From JAPWJZ01 sp964575605 (GTDB taxonomy: Bacteria > Pseudomonadota > Alphaproteobacteria > Micavibrionales > UBA2020): 64,000 nucleotides of DNA. The stretch spans positions 122,726 through 186,725 of the forward strand of contig CAZNRN010000004.1 of the NCBI GenBank assembly GCA_964575605.1. The letters run 5' to 3'. The stretch's first letter is position 1. The number at the start of each line of letters is the position of its first letter. This document shows, piece after piece, positions 16,631 through 24,360 of this stretch. The position numbers and the translations under genes were made by a program. Below the pieces are notes generated by a model. The model saw nothing but the letters and a program-made list of their open reading frames with translations. It ran no database searches and was not told where the DNA came from.

Positions 16631-17187
16631 GGCTGTGTCCCTTCGCCTTGCTTGAGGATTATGCGCCGCGCGGGGGTGATGTCTTTTGCTGTTTGGATGC
16701 TGGCGGCGGGCAAGGGAGAGGCGAAAATATCAGCGTAGTTCAGCGCCAGCGCTGCAAGCTTCGCCATCTGCGTCTGGTAATGCTCGTAGTCTTTAGGGCC
16801 ATCGTCTCCTGGGTATCTCGTTCGTCTGGTTGACGCCGAGACAGCGGAAGCAGCCATAATGATTTCTGTCATTTTCAGGCTGGCTTGTTTGGTGACGAAC
16901 TCCCGTGCTTCGGGAGAGGTGAGGGCATCTAACACTGGTACCGCGGCGGCATCGGCTGTTGTACCGTTGAAAGCATAGATGCCCGATGTCGTAAAGTGCA
17001 TTAAACGTTTCACAGTGTTGTCAAACAACGCATCCGTGAGGGCCTGTTTTTCCATGTCGTTTGACGCGCCGTAACGCATGGCGCTGTAAAAATGCGCAGA
17101 AAGCATCTCTGCCCGGATATCACCTTCGCCGAAAGCGGCCGCCGCCTTGTTAAAGCTTTCGAGTAGTTGTGGATTTTTGCCTGTCAT
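16627..17187 (-). CDS. Paralogue H, first gene of the five-gene operon
   Basis: About 186 residues. Family elements: LESFNKAAAAF, core MLSAHFYSAMRYGASNDMEK, LFDNTVKRLMHF, LAALALNYADIFAS, and the tail QTAKDITPARRIILK. The ATG at 17187 is preferred over a GTG at 17193 because AGGG lies at a good distance upstream of it. A strong promoter lies about 25 bases upstream, so the H-G-F-E-D operon starts here. It is divergent from prs. No known domain recognised. Confidence 0.82.
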   Translation of the reverse strand: MTGKNPQLLESFNKAAAAFGEGDIRAEMLSAHFYSAMRYGASNDMEKQALTDALFDNTVKRLMHFTTSGIYAFNGTTADAAAVPVLDALTSPEAREFVTKQASLKMTEIIMAASAVSASTRRTRYPGDDGPKDYEHYQTQMAKLAALALNYADIFASPLPAASIQTAKDITPARRIILKQGEGTQP

Positions 17188-17210
17188 GGACACCCTGTTT
17201 TTTTGGATAT

Positions 17211-17239
17211 ACTATACAGGCGATATATGATTATGTCAA
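17211..17239 (-). promoter_or_regulatory. Promoter of the paralogue operon H-G-F-E-D
   Basis: On the minus strand, a consensus TTGACA (17234-17239), exactly 17 bases, and TATAGT (17211-17216). The -35 continues as TTGACATAAT. It is the best-scoring sigma-70-type promoter I can see in the window, implying substantial expression of the operon. Confidence 0.75.
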
Positions 17240-17356
17240 ATAATTGATTTCGTTAATTATCCTATTAAAATCAATATATTAAGTCACAAACTTCACCCTA
17301 TGTATTTTTGGCCAGTTTCGGGTAACATGGGCGCGGTTTAAATCCGGACAAAGACG

Positions 17357-18325
17357 ATGGGCGAGAAGCGAATGAAACTGATTTCCTGCACAAGCAACCA
17401 GCCGCTGGCCGAGGCGATTTCCGCGTATCTTGGCATCCCGCTGACCGAGGCCAACGTCAAGCGCTTCGCCGACCAGGAGATTTACCTCGAAGTCCTCGAC
17501 AACGTGAGGGGCGAAGACGTCTTCGTTATCCAGTCGACCTGCTATCCAGCCAACGACCACTTGATGGAACTGCTGATCATGATGGACGCGCTGCGCCGCG
17601 GATCGGCCAAGCGTATCACCGCCGTCATTCCTTACTTCGGCTATGCGCGGCAGGACCGTAAAACCGGCCCGCGCTCGCCCATTTCGGCCAAGCTGGTCGC
17701 GAACCTGATTACCACGGCGGGTGCCGACCGCGTACTGACGATGGACCTGCACGCAGGGCAGATCCAGGGCTTTTTCGACATTCCCGTCGACAACCTTTTT
17801 GCCAGCGCGCCGATTTTCGTGCCCTATATCGAAAAAACGAAAAAGTCCTCGAACCTCACCATCGTTTCGCCCGACGTCGGCGGCGTGGTGCGGGCGCGCG
17901 CCTTTGCAAAACGCCTCGACGCCGGCCTTGCCATTATCGACAAGCGCCGCGAAAAAGCCGGGATTTCGGAAGTGATGCATGTGATCGGCGACGTGCAGGA
18001 CCAGGAATGCATCCTGATCGACGACATGGTGGATAGCGCAGGCACCATCTGCAACGCCGCTACGGCCCTGATGGAGCATGGCGCAAGCTCGGTGCGTGCG
18101 ATGGCGTCACACGGGGTTTTCTCTGGTTCGGCCATGGACCGCATCATGAAATCGCCGATGACTGAAATGGTCGTTACGGATTCAATTCCCGCGAACGACA
18201 AGACCAAGGCTTGCAGCAAGATTAAATACCTGCCCATCGCCGCATTGTTTGGCGAGGCGATCTTGCGCATCAGCGAGGAGCGTTCGGTCTCGACGCTTTT
18301 CGATACGCTGCCTAAGACCGTTTAA
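17357..18325 (+). CDS. prs: Ribose-phosphate pyrophosphokinase
   Basis: 322 residues (317 if started at the in-frame ATG 17372, which gives the more usual N-terminus MKLISC; both Shine-Dalgarno sequences are weak). It makes PRPP from ribose-5-phosphate and ATP for nucleotide, His and Trp synthesis. Visible motifs: FADQEIYLEV, the IPYFGYARQDRK ATP-binding flexible loop, the VLTMDLHAGQIQGFF block, and the PRPP loop ILIDDMVDSAGTI. It is cytoplasmic, divergent from the paralogue operon, and its end overlaps the convergent peptidase gene by 14 bases. Confidence 0.97.
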   Translation: MGEKRMKLISCTSNQPLAEAISAYLGIPLTEANVKRFADQEIYLEVLDNVRGEDVFVIQSTCYPANDHLMELLIMMDALRRGSAKRITAVIPYFGYARQDRKTGPRSPISAKLVANLITTAGADRVLTMDLHAGQIQGFFDIPVDNLFASAPIFVPYIEKTKKSSNLTIVSPDVGGVVRARAFAKRLDAGLAIIDKRREKAGISEVMHVIGDVQDQECILIDDMVDSAGTICNAATALMEHGASSVRAMASHGVFSGSAMDRIMKSPMTEMVVTDSIPANDKTKACSKIKYLPIAALFGEAILRISEERSVSTLFDTLPKTV

Positions 18326-19361
18326 AGGAACGCGGCGTCGTCCAGATGATTTCGACATCCTGCGTGTTGGCTGGAGCCTGCACGGGCGTATTGGTCGAAA
18401 CCGTTGGCATGATTTCCGGATATTCCGACACCTTGTTGAACGATTCACGCAGCGTCTTGACGCGCGGATGCCATGACGGGTGGTCCATCATCATTTCCTT
18501 GTAGAAAGGCAGCGGCTTTGAACGCTTGCTGGCAGGGTCGATATCGGCAAGCGCATCGGCGCCGGCCTGGTAATTGCGGGTGATGTACATCGCGTTGCGG
18601 TCGGCGCGGTTTTCAACCGTGCGCATGGCGAGGTTGAAACAGACCTTTGCCGCCGTGCTGGTGGCCCATAGACCGCCCAGCGCCATCAGCGCCGAGGTGC
18701 CTGCAATAACTGGCACGCCCACGCCGAAGATGCCAAGGCCGACGGCCGCTGCGGTGCCCCAGAAGAGGGCGCGCGTTACTTTCTTGACCATCGTGCGACC
18801 GAAAATGGCGGGCGAGCGGTTGTCGTTCGCATGCAGGTGCGACATTTCATGCGCCATGATGAATTTCAGTTCTTCGGCTGAACGGGGGCGGCTGAGCGCT
18901 TCCTCGGTTGCGATCAGCGTATTCATGCCGGGCAGGGCCGCGAAGACGTTCGGCATCGCCTGCTTGCGGATGTCGGGAATCTTCATCATCCAGCGCAGGC
19001 CCCAAGGCAAGGCCATCTTTGCGACGGTTTTATCGTCGACTGTATAGAATTTCGGGGGTTCCTTGCGGCCCAGCGCATTGCTGATTTCAGCCGCCATTTT
19101 TACCACGGGGGCGTCGGCAGGGACTTCCTTGTAAGTGCCTTTTTCAACCTGTTTCTTGAAATAGTGGTCGCGCACCTTGGGGATTGCGAAGGTGGCAGAC
19201 TGAGCCACGTTATAAAGCCCGTAACCCACTGCGGCGGCCAAAGCGATGGGGGTGAAGAAGTAGCTGAGGCCTATTCCGAGAACCGCGCAGCCCACAGCCG
19301 TTGTTGTGGTGGTCGCGACGCCGTCGCTAAAAGGGCTGAAATTCCACTTTTTTTCGGTCAT
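18312..19361 (-). CDS. M48-family membrane metallopeptidase (HtpX-like)
   Basis: 349 residues. Zinc-peptidase motif HEMSH at 171-175, with the third ligand Glu250 in ENRADRNA. There are hydrophobic hairpins at about 22-52 and 200-232, flanking the active site as in HtpX. The family degrades damaged membrane proteins at the inner membrane. It differs from classical HtpX in having a longer segment before HEMSH, so I give no symbol. AGGAGA lies upstream of the ATG. It converges with prs with a short overlap. Confidence 0.9.
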   Translation of the reverse strand: MTEKKWNFSPFSDGVATTTTTAVGCAVLGIGLSYFFTPIALAAAVGYGLYNVAQSATFAIPKVRDHYFKKQVEKGTYKEVPADAPVVKMAAEISNALGRKEPPKFYTVDDKTVAKMALPWGLRWMMKIPDIRKQAMPNVFAALPGMNTLIATEEALSRPRSAEELKFIMAHEMSHLHANDNRSPAIFGRTMVKKVTRALFWGTAAAVGLGIFGVGVPVIAGTSALMALGGLWATSTAAKVCFNLAMRTVENRADRNAMYITRNYQAGADALADIDPASKRSKPLPFYKEMMMDHPSWHPRVKTLRESFNKVSEYPEIMPTVSTNTPVQAPANTQDVEIIWTTPRSFKRS

Positions 19362-19469
19362 TTGGGGTCTATCTCCTCTAGGACTAAGGGCTGCTGAGGC
19401 ATATTTACATAACTATCTTGCCAAATGCAAGGGAAAAAGCGGAATAAAAATACATAATCCAGTTTCTGC

Positions 19470-19497
19470 TTGATTTTTCAGCCGCTTTGTCTATTAA
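19470..19497 (+). promoter_or_regulatory. Putative promoter of rplY-pth-ychF
   Basis: TTGATT (19470-19475) and TATTAA (19492-19497) with 16 bases between, about 65 bases before the rplY start. Confidence 0.5.
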
Positions 19498-19562
19498 TGT
19501 CACGTCCTGAACCAGCACCCCTGGAGGCTGGCAGGCATCAACATCTATTAAAGGAAAAGACC

Positions 19563-20321
19563 ATGTCTAAAAACAAAACAGCGCTCGCGGCGGAAGCACG
19601 TGCGAAGGCCGGTAAGGGGGCCGCCCGTGCAGTTCGTCGTACCGGGAAAATTCCCGGCGTCATCTATGGTGACAAACAAGAACCCGTACTCGTCTCCGTC
19701 GACGCAAAAGAACTGCGTCTGGCGCTCGCCAAGAAAGGCTTCTTCACCCAGCTCTGCGACCTGACGGTCGACGGCAAGAAGCACCTTGTCCTGCCCCGCG
19801 ACGTGCAGGTTGACCCCGTTTTCGACCGTCCCGAGCACGCAGATTTCCTGCGCGTCTCCGAAAAGACGATCATCCGCGTCGGCGTGCCGCTGCGCACTGT
19901 CAACGAAAAAGCATCGCCCGGCCTCGTCAAGGGCGGCGTGTTGAACCTCATCCGCCACGAAGTGGAAGTCTATTGCAAAGCGACCGACATTCCCGAGGAA
20001 TTCGTCGCTGACCTGTCCGGCCTTGACGTCGGCCAGACCGTCCACATCAGCGCGCTCAAGCTGCCCGCAGGCATCAAGCCTGTGCAGCAGGGCGACTTCT
20101 CGATCATCACCATCGTCGCTCCGTCGGCACTGAAATCCGATGAAGAGACCGCAACCGCTGCCGCTACGCCTGCTGAAGGCGCTGCTGCACCTGCTGAAGG
20201 TGCTGCTGCACCTGCGGCTGGCGCTGCTGCCCCGGCTGCTGCTGCAAAAGGCGCTGCTGCACCTGCGAAGGGTGCTGCTCCCGCAGCTGCCCCCGCAAAA
20301 GGCGGCGAGAAGAAGAAGTAA
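19563..20321 (+). CDS. rplY: Ribosomal protein bL25 (Ctc/TL5 form)
   Basis: 252 residues from MSKNKTALAAEARAKAGKG. An L25 domain (about 1-95, with RRTGKIPGVIYGDK) binds 5S rRNA, followed by the TL5 beta domain (about 100-185). The last ~60 residues are an Ala/Pro/Lys-rich low-complexity tail built from repeated AAAPAEG and AAPAKG units ending in KKK, encoded by visibly repeated DNA. Such tails are common in alphaproteobacterial L25. Start 19563 has AAGGAAAAG upstream. It is followed 22 bases later by pth, a classic pairing. Confidence 0.95.
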   Translation: MSKNKTALAAEARAKAGKGAARAVRRTGKIPGVIYGDKQEPVLVSVDAKELRLALAKKGFFTQLCDLTVDGKKHLVLPRDVQVDPVFDRPEHADFLRVSEKTIIRVGVPLRTVNEKASPGLVKGGVLNLIRHEVEVYCKATDIPEEFVADLSGLDVGQTVHISALKLPAGIKPVQQGDFSIITIVAPSALKSDEETATAAATPAEGAAAPAEGAAAPAAGAAAPAAAAKGAAAPAKGAAPAAAPAKGGEKKK

Positions 20322-20343
20322 CTTTCTTTGAAAGCGGGCTGAT

Positions 20344-20973
20344 ATGCGCCTCTTTGTCGGACTCGGCAACCCGGGCAAGCAATATCAGCATAACCGCCAC
20401 AATATCGGATTTATGGCGCTCGACATCATTGTTGAGCGCCATAAATTTTCCGGCTGGGAAAAGGATTTCAAGGGGCTTGTCTGCAAAGGCAAGCTGGGTG
20501 ATGAAAACGTCGTGCTACTCAAGCCCCAGACTTTCATGAACCTGTCGGGGCAGTCGGTGCAGGCGGCAGCCGCGTTCTACAAGATACTGCCCGACGATAT
20601 TATCGTGTTTCATGACGAACTTGATTTACAGGCGGGCAAGATAAGGATTAAAAAAGGCGGTGGCGCTGCGGGGCATAACGGCCTGCGTTCCATCGACGAA
20701 CACCTGGGGCAGATGTACTGGCGCGTACGCCTCGGCATCGGGCATCCGGGTGTGAAGGAAATGGTGCACGGCTATGTGCTGGGCAATTTCACCGACGCGG
20801 ATGAAAAATGGCTGGGACTGCTGATGGACGGCATCGCCGAACACGCCGAACGGCTGGCAAAAGGCGATACCGCCGGTTTCATGAGCAAGGTCGCGCAAAC
20901 CGTCGACCCGCCGAAACCGAAAGAGCCTAAAGAGAAAAAAGACGAAAAGAAGGAAGCAAAAGATGGGATTTAA
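20344..20973 (+). CDS. pth: Peptidyl-tRNA hydrolase
   Basis: 209 residues. It recycles tRNA by cleaving peptidyl-tRNA. The family signature GLGNPGKQYQHNRHNIGF (7-24) contains the catalytic His, and FHDELDL plus GGAAGHNGLRS are also present. A Lys/Glu-rich C-terminal extension of about 20 residues is unusual but harmless. The stop overlaps the ychF start by 11 bases, so translation is coupled. Confidence 0.97.
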   Translation: MRLFVGLGNPGKQYQHNRHNIGFMALDIIVERHKFSGWEKDFKGLVCKGKLGDENVVLLKPQTFMNLSGQSVQAAAAFYKILPDDIIVFHDELDLQAGKIRIKKGGGAAGHNGLRSIDEHLGQMYWRVRLGIGHPGVKEMVHGYVLGNFTDADEKWLGLLMDGIAEHAERLAKGDTAGFMSKVAQTVDPPKPKEPKEKKDEKKEAKDGI

Positions 20974-22066
20974 TTGCGGCATCGTGGGCCTGCCTAACGT
21001 CGGTAAATCGACGCTCTTCAACGCGCTTACCGCGACTGCGGCGGCGCAGGCGGCCAATTACCCGTTCTGCACCATCGAGCCCAACGTCGGCCGCGTGGCG
21101 GTGCCTGACAACCGCCTCTATGAGATCGCCAGGATCGGCAAATCGGCGAACATCGTGCCGACGCAGCTGGAATTCGTCGATATCGCCGGCCTCGTGCGCG
21201 GCGCGTCGAAGGGCGAGGGCCTCGGCAACCAGTTCCTTGCCAACATCCGCGAAACGGACGCCGTGTTGCACGTGCTGCGCTGCTTCGAGGACGAGAATAT
21301 TACCCACGTCGAAAAAGGCGTCGATCCCATCCGCGACAAGGAAATCATCGAAACCGAATTGATGATCGCCGACCTCGACAGCCTGGAAAAGCGCGTCGAG
21401 CCCATGGTCAAAAAAGCCAAACAGGGCGACAAGGACGCGATCATACAGGCGCCAGTGCTGCAACGCTGTGTCGAGGCATTGCGCGAAGGCAAGCCCGCCC
21501 GCACGGTCGCGCTGGCCAACGAAGACGAAGTGAAATATTTCAAGTCGCTCCAGCTCCTGTCGTCAAAGCCTGTCCTGTATGTCTGCAACGTGCTGGAAAA
21601 AGATGCCGAGAAGGGCAATGCCCTGACTGAAAAAGTCGCTGCGATGGCGAAAGCCGAAAACGCGCAGCATGTCGTGATCTGCGCTGCGATCGAAGCAGAA
21701 ATCGCGCAGCTGCCCACCGAAGACGACAAGAAGGAATTCCTGTCTTCGATCGGCCTGAACGAGCCGGGCCTGAACCGCGTTATCCGCGCGGGGTACAAGC
21801 TGCTCGATCTCATAACCTTCTTCACCGTCGGGCCGAAGGAGGCGCGTGCCTGGACGGTTCGCCGCCAGTCGAAAGCGCCGCAGGCCGCAGGCGTCATCCA
21901 TACCGATTTCGAGCGCGGCTTCATCCGCGCCGAGACGATCGACTATAACGACTTCGTCACGCTCGGCGGTGAAGTCGCCGCCAAGGAAAACGGCAAGATG
22001 CGCCAGGAAGGCAAGGAATATGTCGTCAATGACGGCGATATCATGCTTTTCCGGTTCAACGTTTGA
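20963..22066 (+). CDS. ychF: Ribosome-binding ATPase YchF
   Basis: 367 residues, Obg-family P-loop protein with ATP preference. Walker A is GLPNVGKST (8-16); FVDIAGLVRGAS and the NxxE-type YVCNVLEKD base-binding segment are present, and a C-terminal TGS domain carries AWTVRRQSKAPQAAGVIHTDFERGFIRAE. It binds ribosomes and is linked to oxidative-stress control. It overlaps pth and completes the rplY-pth-ychF operon. Confidence 0.97.
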   Translation: MGFNCGIVGLPNVGKSTLFNALTATAAAQAANYPFCTIEPNVGRVAVPDNRLYEIARIGKSANIVPTQLEFVDIAGLVRGASKGEGLGNQFLANIRETDAVLHVLRCFEDENITHVEKGVDPIRDKEIIETELMIADLDSLEKRVEPMVKKAKQGDKDAIIQAPVLQRCVEALREGKPARTVALANEDEVKYFKSLQLLSSKPVLYVCNVLEKDAEKGNALTEKVAAMAKAENAQHVVICAAIEAEIAQLPTEDDKKEFLSSIGLNEPGLNRVIRAGYKLLDLITFFTVGPKEARAWTVRRQSKAPQAAGVIHTDFERGFIRAETIDYNDFVTLGGEVAAKENGKMRQEGKEYVVNDGDIMLFRFNV

Positions 22067-22141
22067 TCACCTTTGCCGAGCAATATTTGCAGGGCCTCGG
22101 CTGCGGCTATGAAAAGCGGGCTGAATATTCCTAAACCTTAA

Positions 22142-22564
22142 TTACGGACGCGGCGGTTTGGGCAGGCGGAATCGCTGGTTTTGCTTCGCGGCTTCACGCA
22201 ATTTATCGTGGTCGCCTGCGGCGGATTTTGCGTGGGCGTCATCGACGAGTTTTTGTTTGCGCGCGGCCTCAAGCTCTTCCATCTCGCGTTTCTCGCGGGC
22301 GAGGCGGGCGAAGAAGGCGTCATAGTCCTTTTTCTCGACATGCGTGCCATTGAGATAGAATTCTTCCTTGCCGTCGGGATGGACCATGGCGGGGCCGTCC
22401 TCGCGGTGGAGCCTGCCGTGCTGCATCCACATTTTCGTGCCGTCGATACCCTCGAAAGCAGGGCCATCGGTGCGGTGCAGCTTGCTACCCACGTACCAGC
22501 GCTTGGTGCCGTCAGGCGTGCGCACAAGCTTGCTTTCTTCCTGAGACGGGTTCGTGCCGTCCAT
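22142..22564 (-). CDS. Protein with MORN-like DGPA repeats
   Basis: 140 residues. Two tandem units of the type W-x-x-G-x-L-H-R-x-D-G-P-A are seen: WYVGSKLHRTDGPAF and WMQHGRLHREDGPAM, with a partial third unit FYLNGTHVEKKDY. Such repeats occur in phage and bacterial proteins distantly like MORN repeats. The C-terminal half is a charged coiled coil ending in a Pro/Arg-rich RLPKPPRP. Start 22564 is set by GGAGG three bases upstream. Function unknown. It sits beside two ankyrin genes in the same direction. Confidence 0.78.
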   Translation of the reverse strand: MDGTNPSQEESKLVRTPDGTKRWYVGSKLHRTDGPAFEGIDGTKMWMQHGRLHREDGPAMVHPDGKEEFYLNGTHVEKKDYDAFFARLAREKREMEELEAARKQKLVDDAHAKSAAGDHDKLREAAKQNQRFRLPKPPRP

Positions 22565-22621
22565 GGTGCCTCCACAACTGTCATAACAGTGCGTGAAAGC
22601 TAGCATGTGGAAAGGTTAACG

Positions 22622-23173
22622 TTAAGGGGTGTTTGCCGACTTTTTCAAGACGATCGGCTTCATCGCCGTCACGTCCTGTTTTGCCTCGGTCGAGGGGTTT
22701 TCGCGTGCGGCCATTTTGCCCAGCAGTTCGGTCATATTATAAGCCTCAGCCAACGATTTGCAGGTTTCGAGGTCGCTGCGCACAAAGCTGTAATCCGCTC
22801 CATGGTCGACAAGGATGCCTGCCAGGCGTTCGTTTCGGGATTCGATGGTATGCATCAACAGCGGCTTGCCAGTTTTTTGATCTAGCGAAATGTTCACGTC
22901 GAGCCCGCGCTCGATCAGCGCCATCATGGCTTTTTCGTTGTTATGCTTGACCGCGGAATAGGAGAGGGTGGCGGGCACCTTGTAGCTGCCGTCATAGCTG
23001 TATTCGGTTTTATAGCCGATGTAATTGGGGTTGGCGCCTTGGGCCAGCAGCTCGAGCGCCAGCTTGAAGTTGTTTTCAAGGCCGGCTTCACAGGCTTCCT
23101 GGTTCAGATTGCGCTGAACTTTTTCTTCCTTGGTCTCGGTCGCCCGGCTGAATAACTTGCCAAAAAAGCCCAT
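22622..23173 (-). CDS. Ankyrin repeat protein with the shared basic tail
   Basis: 183 residues. About three ankyrin-type repeats span residues 25-150: NFKLALELLAQGANPNYIG, EKAMMALIERGLDVNI, and NERLAGILVDHGADYSFV. The end KQDVTAMKPIVLKKSANTP matches the tail of the 11.6-17.2 kb paralogue family. GCGAGGAAATC precedes the ATG. The promoter upstream carries TTGACATAAT, an inverted repeat overlaps its -10 region, and another ankyrin gene follows upstream on the same strand. Target unknown. Confidence 0.88.
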   Translation of the reverse strand: MGFFGKLFSRATETKEEKVQRNLNQEACEAGLENNFKLALELLAQGANPNYIGYKTEYSYDGSYKVPATLSYSAVKHNNEKAMMALIERGLDVNISLDQKTGKPLLMHTIESRNERLAGILVDHGADYSFVRSDLETCKSLAEAYNMTELLGKMAARENPSTEAKQDVTAMKPIVLKKSANTP

Positions 23174-23188
23174 GATTTCCTCGCCCCG

Positions 23189-23219
23189 ATGGCTTGGTTA
23201 ATGGTTAAAACCAAGCCAT
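23189..23219. promoter_or_regulatory. Inverted repeat, likely operator
   Basis: A perfect 11-base inverted repeat (ATGGCTTGGTT at 23189-23199, AACCAAGCCAT at 23209-23219) with a 9-base centre. It touches the -10 box and the expected start of transcription of the ankyrin gene at 23173, so a repressor site is more likely than an RNA structure. Confidence 0.55.
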
Positions 23220-23247
23220 TCTAGATCATTTTGACATATTATGTCAA
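23218..23247 (-). promoter_or_regulatory. Promoter of the ankyrin gene at 23173
   Basis: On the minus strand, TTGACA (23242-23247), 18-base spacer, TAGAAT (23218-23223). The -35 lies in a 17-bp palindrome at 23231-23247 with TTGACATA/TATGTCAA arms, so the same element can be read on both strands. Confidence 0.6.
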
Positions 23248-23255
23248 ATAATATT

Positions 23256-23780
23256 TTAAACCTTGAAACCGGGCTTGTCGGCCGGTTTGGGAGCTGCAAA
23301 GTTCGGGATATCATTGCTGCGCGCCTCGGCCAGTTTTTCGGGCGTGAGCGTTGCTGCAATCTGCTTTTCCAGTTCCGGCATCCCGTGGATACGGGCGAGC
23401 GCCAGAGGGCTGAAGAAATCGCCGATCAGGTAGGAAGACACATCTGCACCTTTCTCGATCAGCAAGCTCGCCATGGCTTCCTGCTTGTTGCTGATGGCAA
23501 ACGCCACCAGCGGCTGGCGGTAGGGTGATTTGAGGCTGGGGTCGAGGCCAAGCTCGAGCGCTTTTTTCAGCGCGTCCATATTGCCATGCTTTACAGCCGA
23601 ATAGCCGATATTGCCTTCGCCGCCGCCGTTGTCGACGTCGCCGATAAAGCGGCATGAATTGATGTTCGCGCCGCGTTCTACGGCGGCGAAAGCGGCGTCG
23701 AAATCGCCGTTAAAGGCTGCGGTGGCGGCTGCCTTGTCCTTGCTGGACTGGAATTCAAAACCGAGTTTGAAAGATTTCAT
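23256..23780 (-). CDS. Ankyrin-like repeat protein
   Basis: 174 residues, cytosolic. Ankyrin-type units: DFDAAFAAVERGANINSC, GNMDALKKALELGLDPSL, and KQEAMASLLIEKGADVSSYL. It is similar in plan to the neighbouring ankyrin protein (both have YSAVKHxN before a repeat), so the two probably arose by duplication. The end is PADKPGFKV, without the full shared tail. AGAGGGG lies upstream of the ATG. A palindromic promoter region separates the two genes. Confidence 0.82.
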   Translation of the reverse strand: MKSFKLGFEFQSSKDKAAATAAFNGDFDAAFAAVERGANINSCRFIGDVDNGGGEGNIGYSAVKHGNMDALKKALELGLDPSLKSPYRQPLVAFAISNKQEAMASLLIEKGADVSSYLIGDFFSPLALARIHGMPELEKQIAATLTPEKLAEARSNDIPNFAAPKPADKPGFKV

Positions 23781-23868
23781 CGTTATTACCCCTCTTTATT
23801 TTTTCGTTGTCTATCTGGGGTACTATAGCACTAATATCCATAATATTCAAGATTTATTTCATGAGAAA

Positions 23869-24360
23869 TCATGGTTTTGGGCTCATCGGAGGGGAATTTA
23901 CAGGTTTTTGAACGGTCCGGCAAGAATTCCGGGCTTTTTTGAAGTCTTCTTGCGCTGATTTGCCTGCGTCGAATGAAGATGTTTCCGGCGCCTCCGGTAC
24001 GACAAGTTTCAGGGCGCTGCCAAAACCGCCCCGGCACATTCCAAGACCGGTTGTGCCCACCACCGTACCCACGCCACCCAGCAGGCCGGTGACAGCGGTG
24101 GCCGCGATGACGCCTTTAATTCCGAAATAACTGGGCGCAAGCAGGAACATGGGTGCTGCTATCGGGATGCCGGCAAGGAAACACGCGGCTGTGGCGACGC
24201 TGGCTAACCCCAAAGCGCAGCCGACGGCCTTGCCGATGCGGGAAGCAGGCTTTGCAGGCACGCCCAATTTCCCGAGGCCGCGCGGCACGATCTGTTCACT
24301 AAAAGCGGTGCCGCTGCCGAAAAAACTTTTGAACGTGCGGGGGATGATGGAAAGGATCAT
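23869..24360 (-). CDS. Uncharacterised membrane protein
   Basis: 163 residues. Two or three hydrophobic, Gly/Ala-rich segments lie at about 44-80 and 83-112, followed by a soluble, Ser/Pro-rich C-terminus. Glycine-zipper-like spacing (GLLGGVGTVVGTTGLG) suggests tightly packed helices. Family unknown. Its start overlaps the stop of the metallophosphoesterase gene by four bases (ATGA), so it may be membrane-associated with that enzyme. Confidence 0.7.
   Translation of the reverse strand: MILSIIPRTFKSFFGSGTAFSEQIVPRGLGKLGVPAKPASRIGKAVGCALGLASVATAACFLAGIPIAAPMFLLAPSYFGIKGVIAATAVTGLLGGVGTVVGTTGLGMCRGGFGSALKLVVPEAPETSSFDAGKSAQEDFKKARNSCRTVQKPVNSPPMSPKP

Noticed and set aside
20140..20310. Short repeated DNA units in the 3' part of rplY, looking like a tandem repeat or array.
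   Set aside because: They encode the Ala/Pro/Lys tail of L25 in frame. There are no spacers, so it is not a CRISPR array, and such tails are common in this protein.
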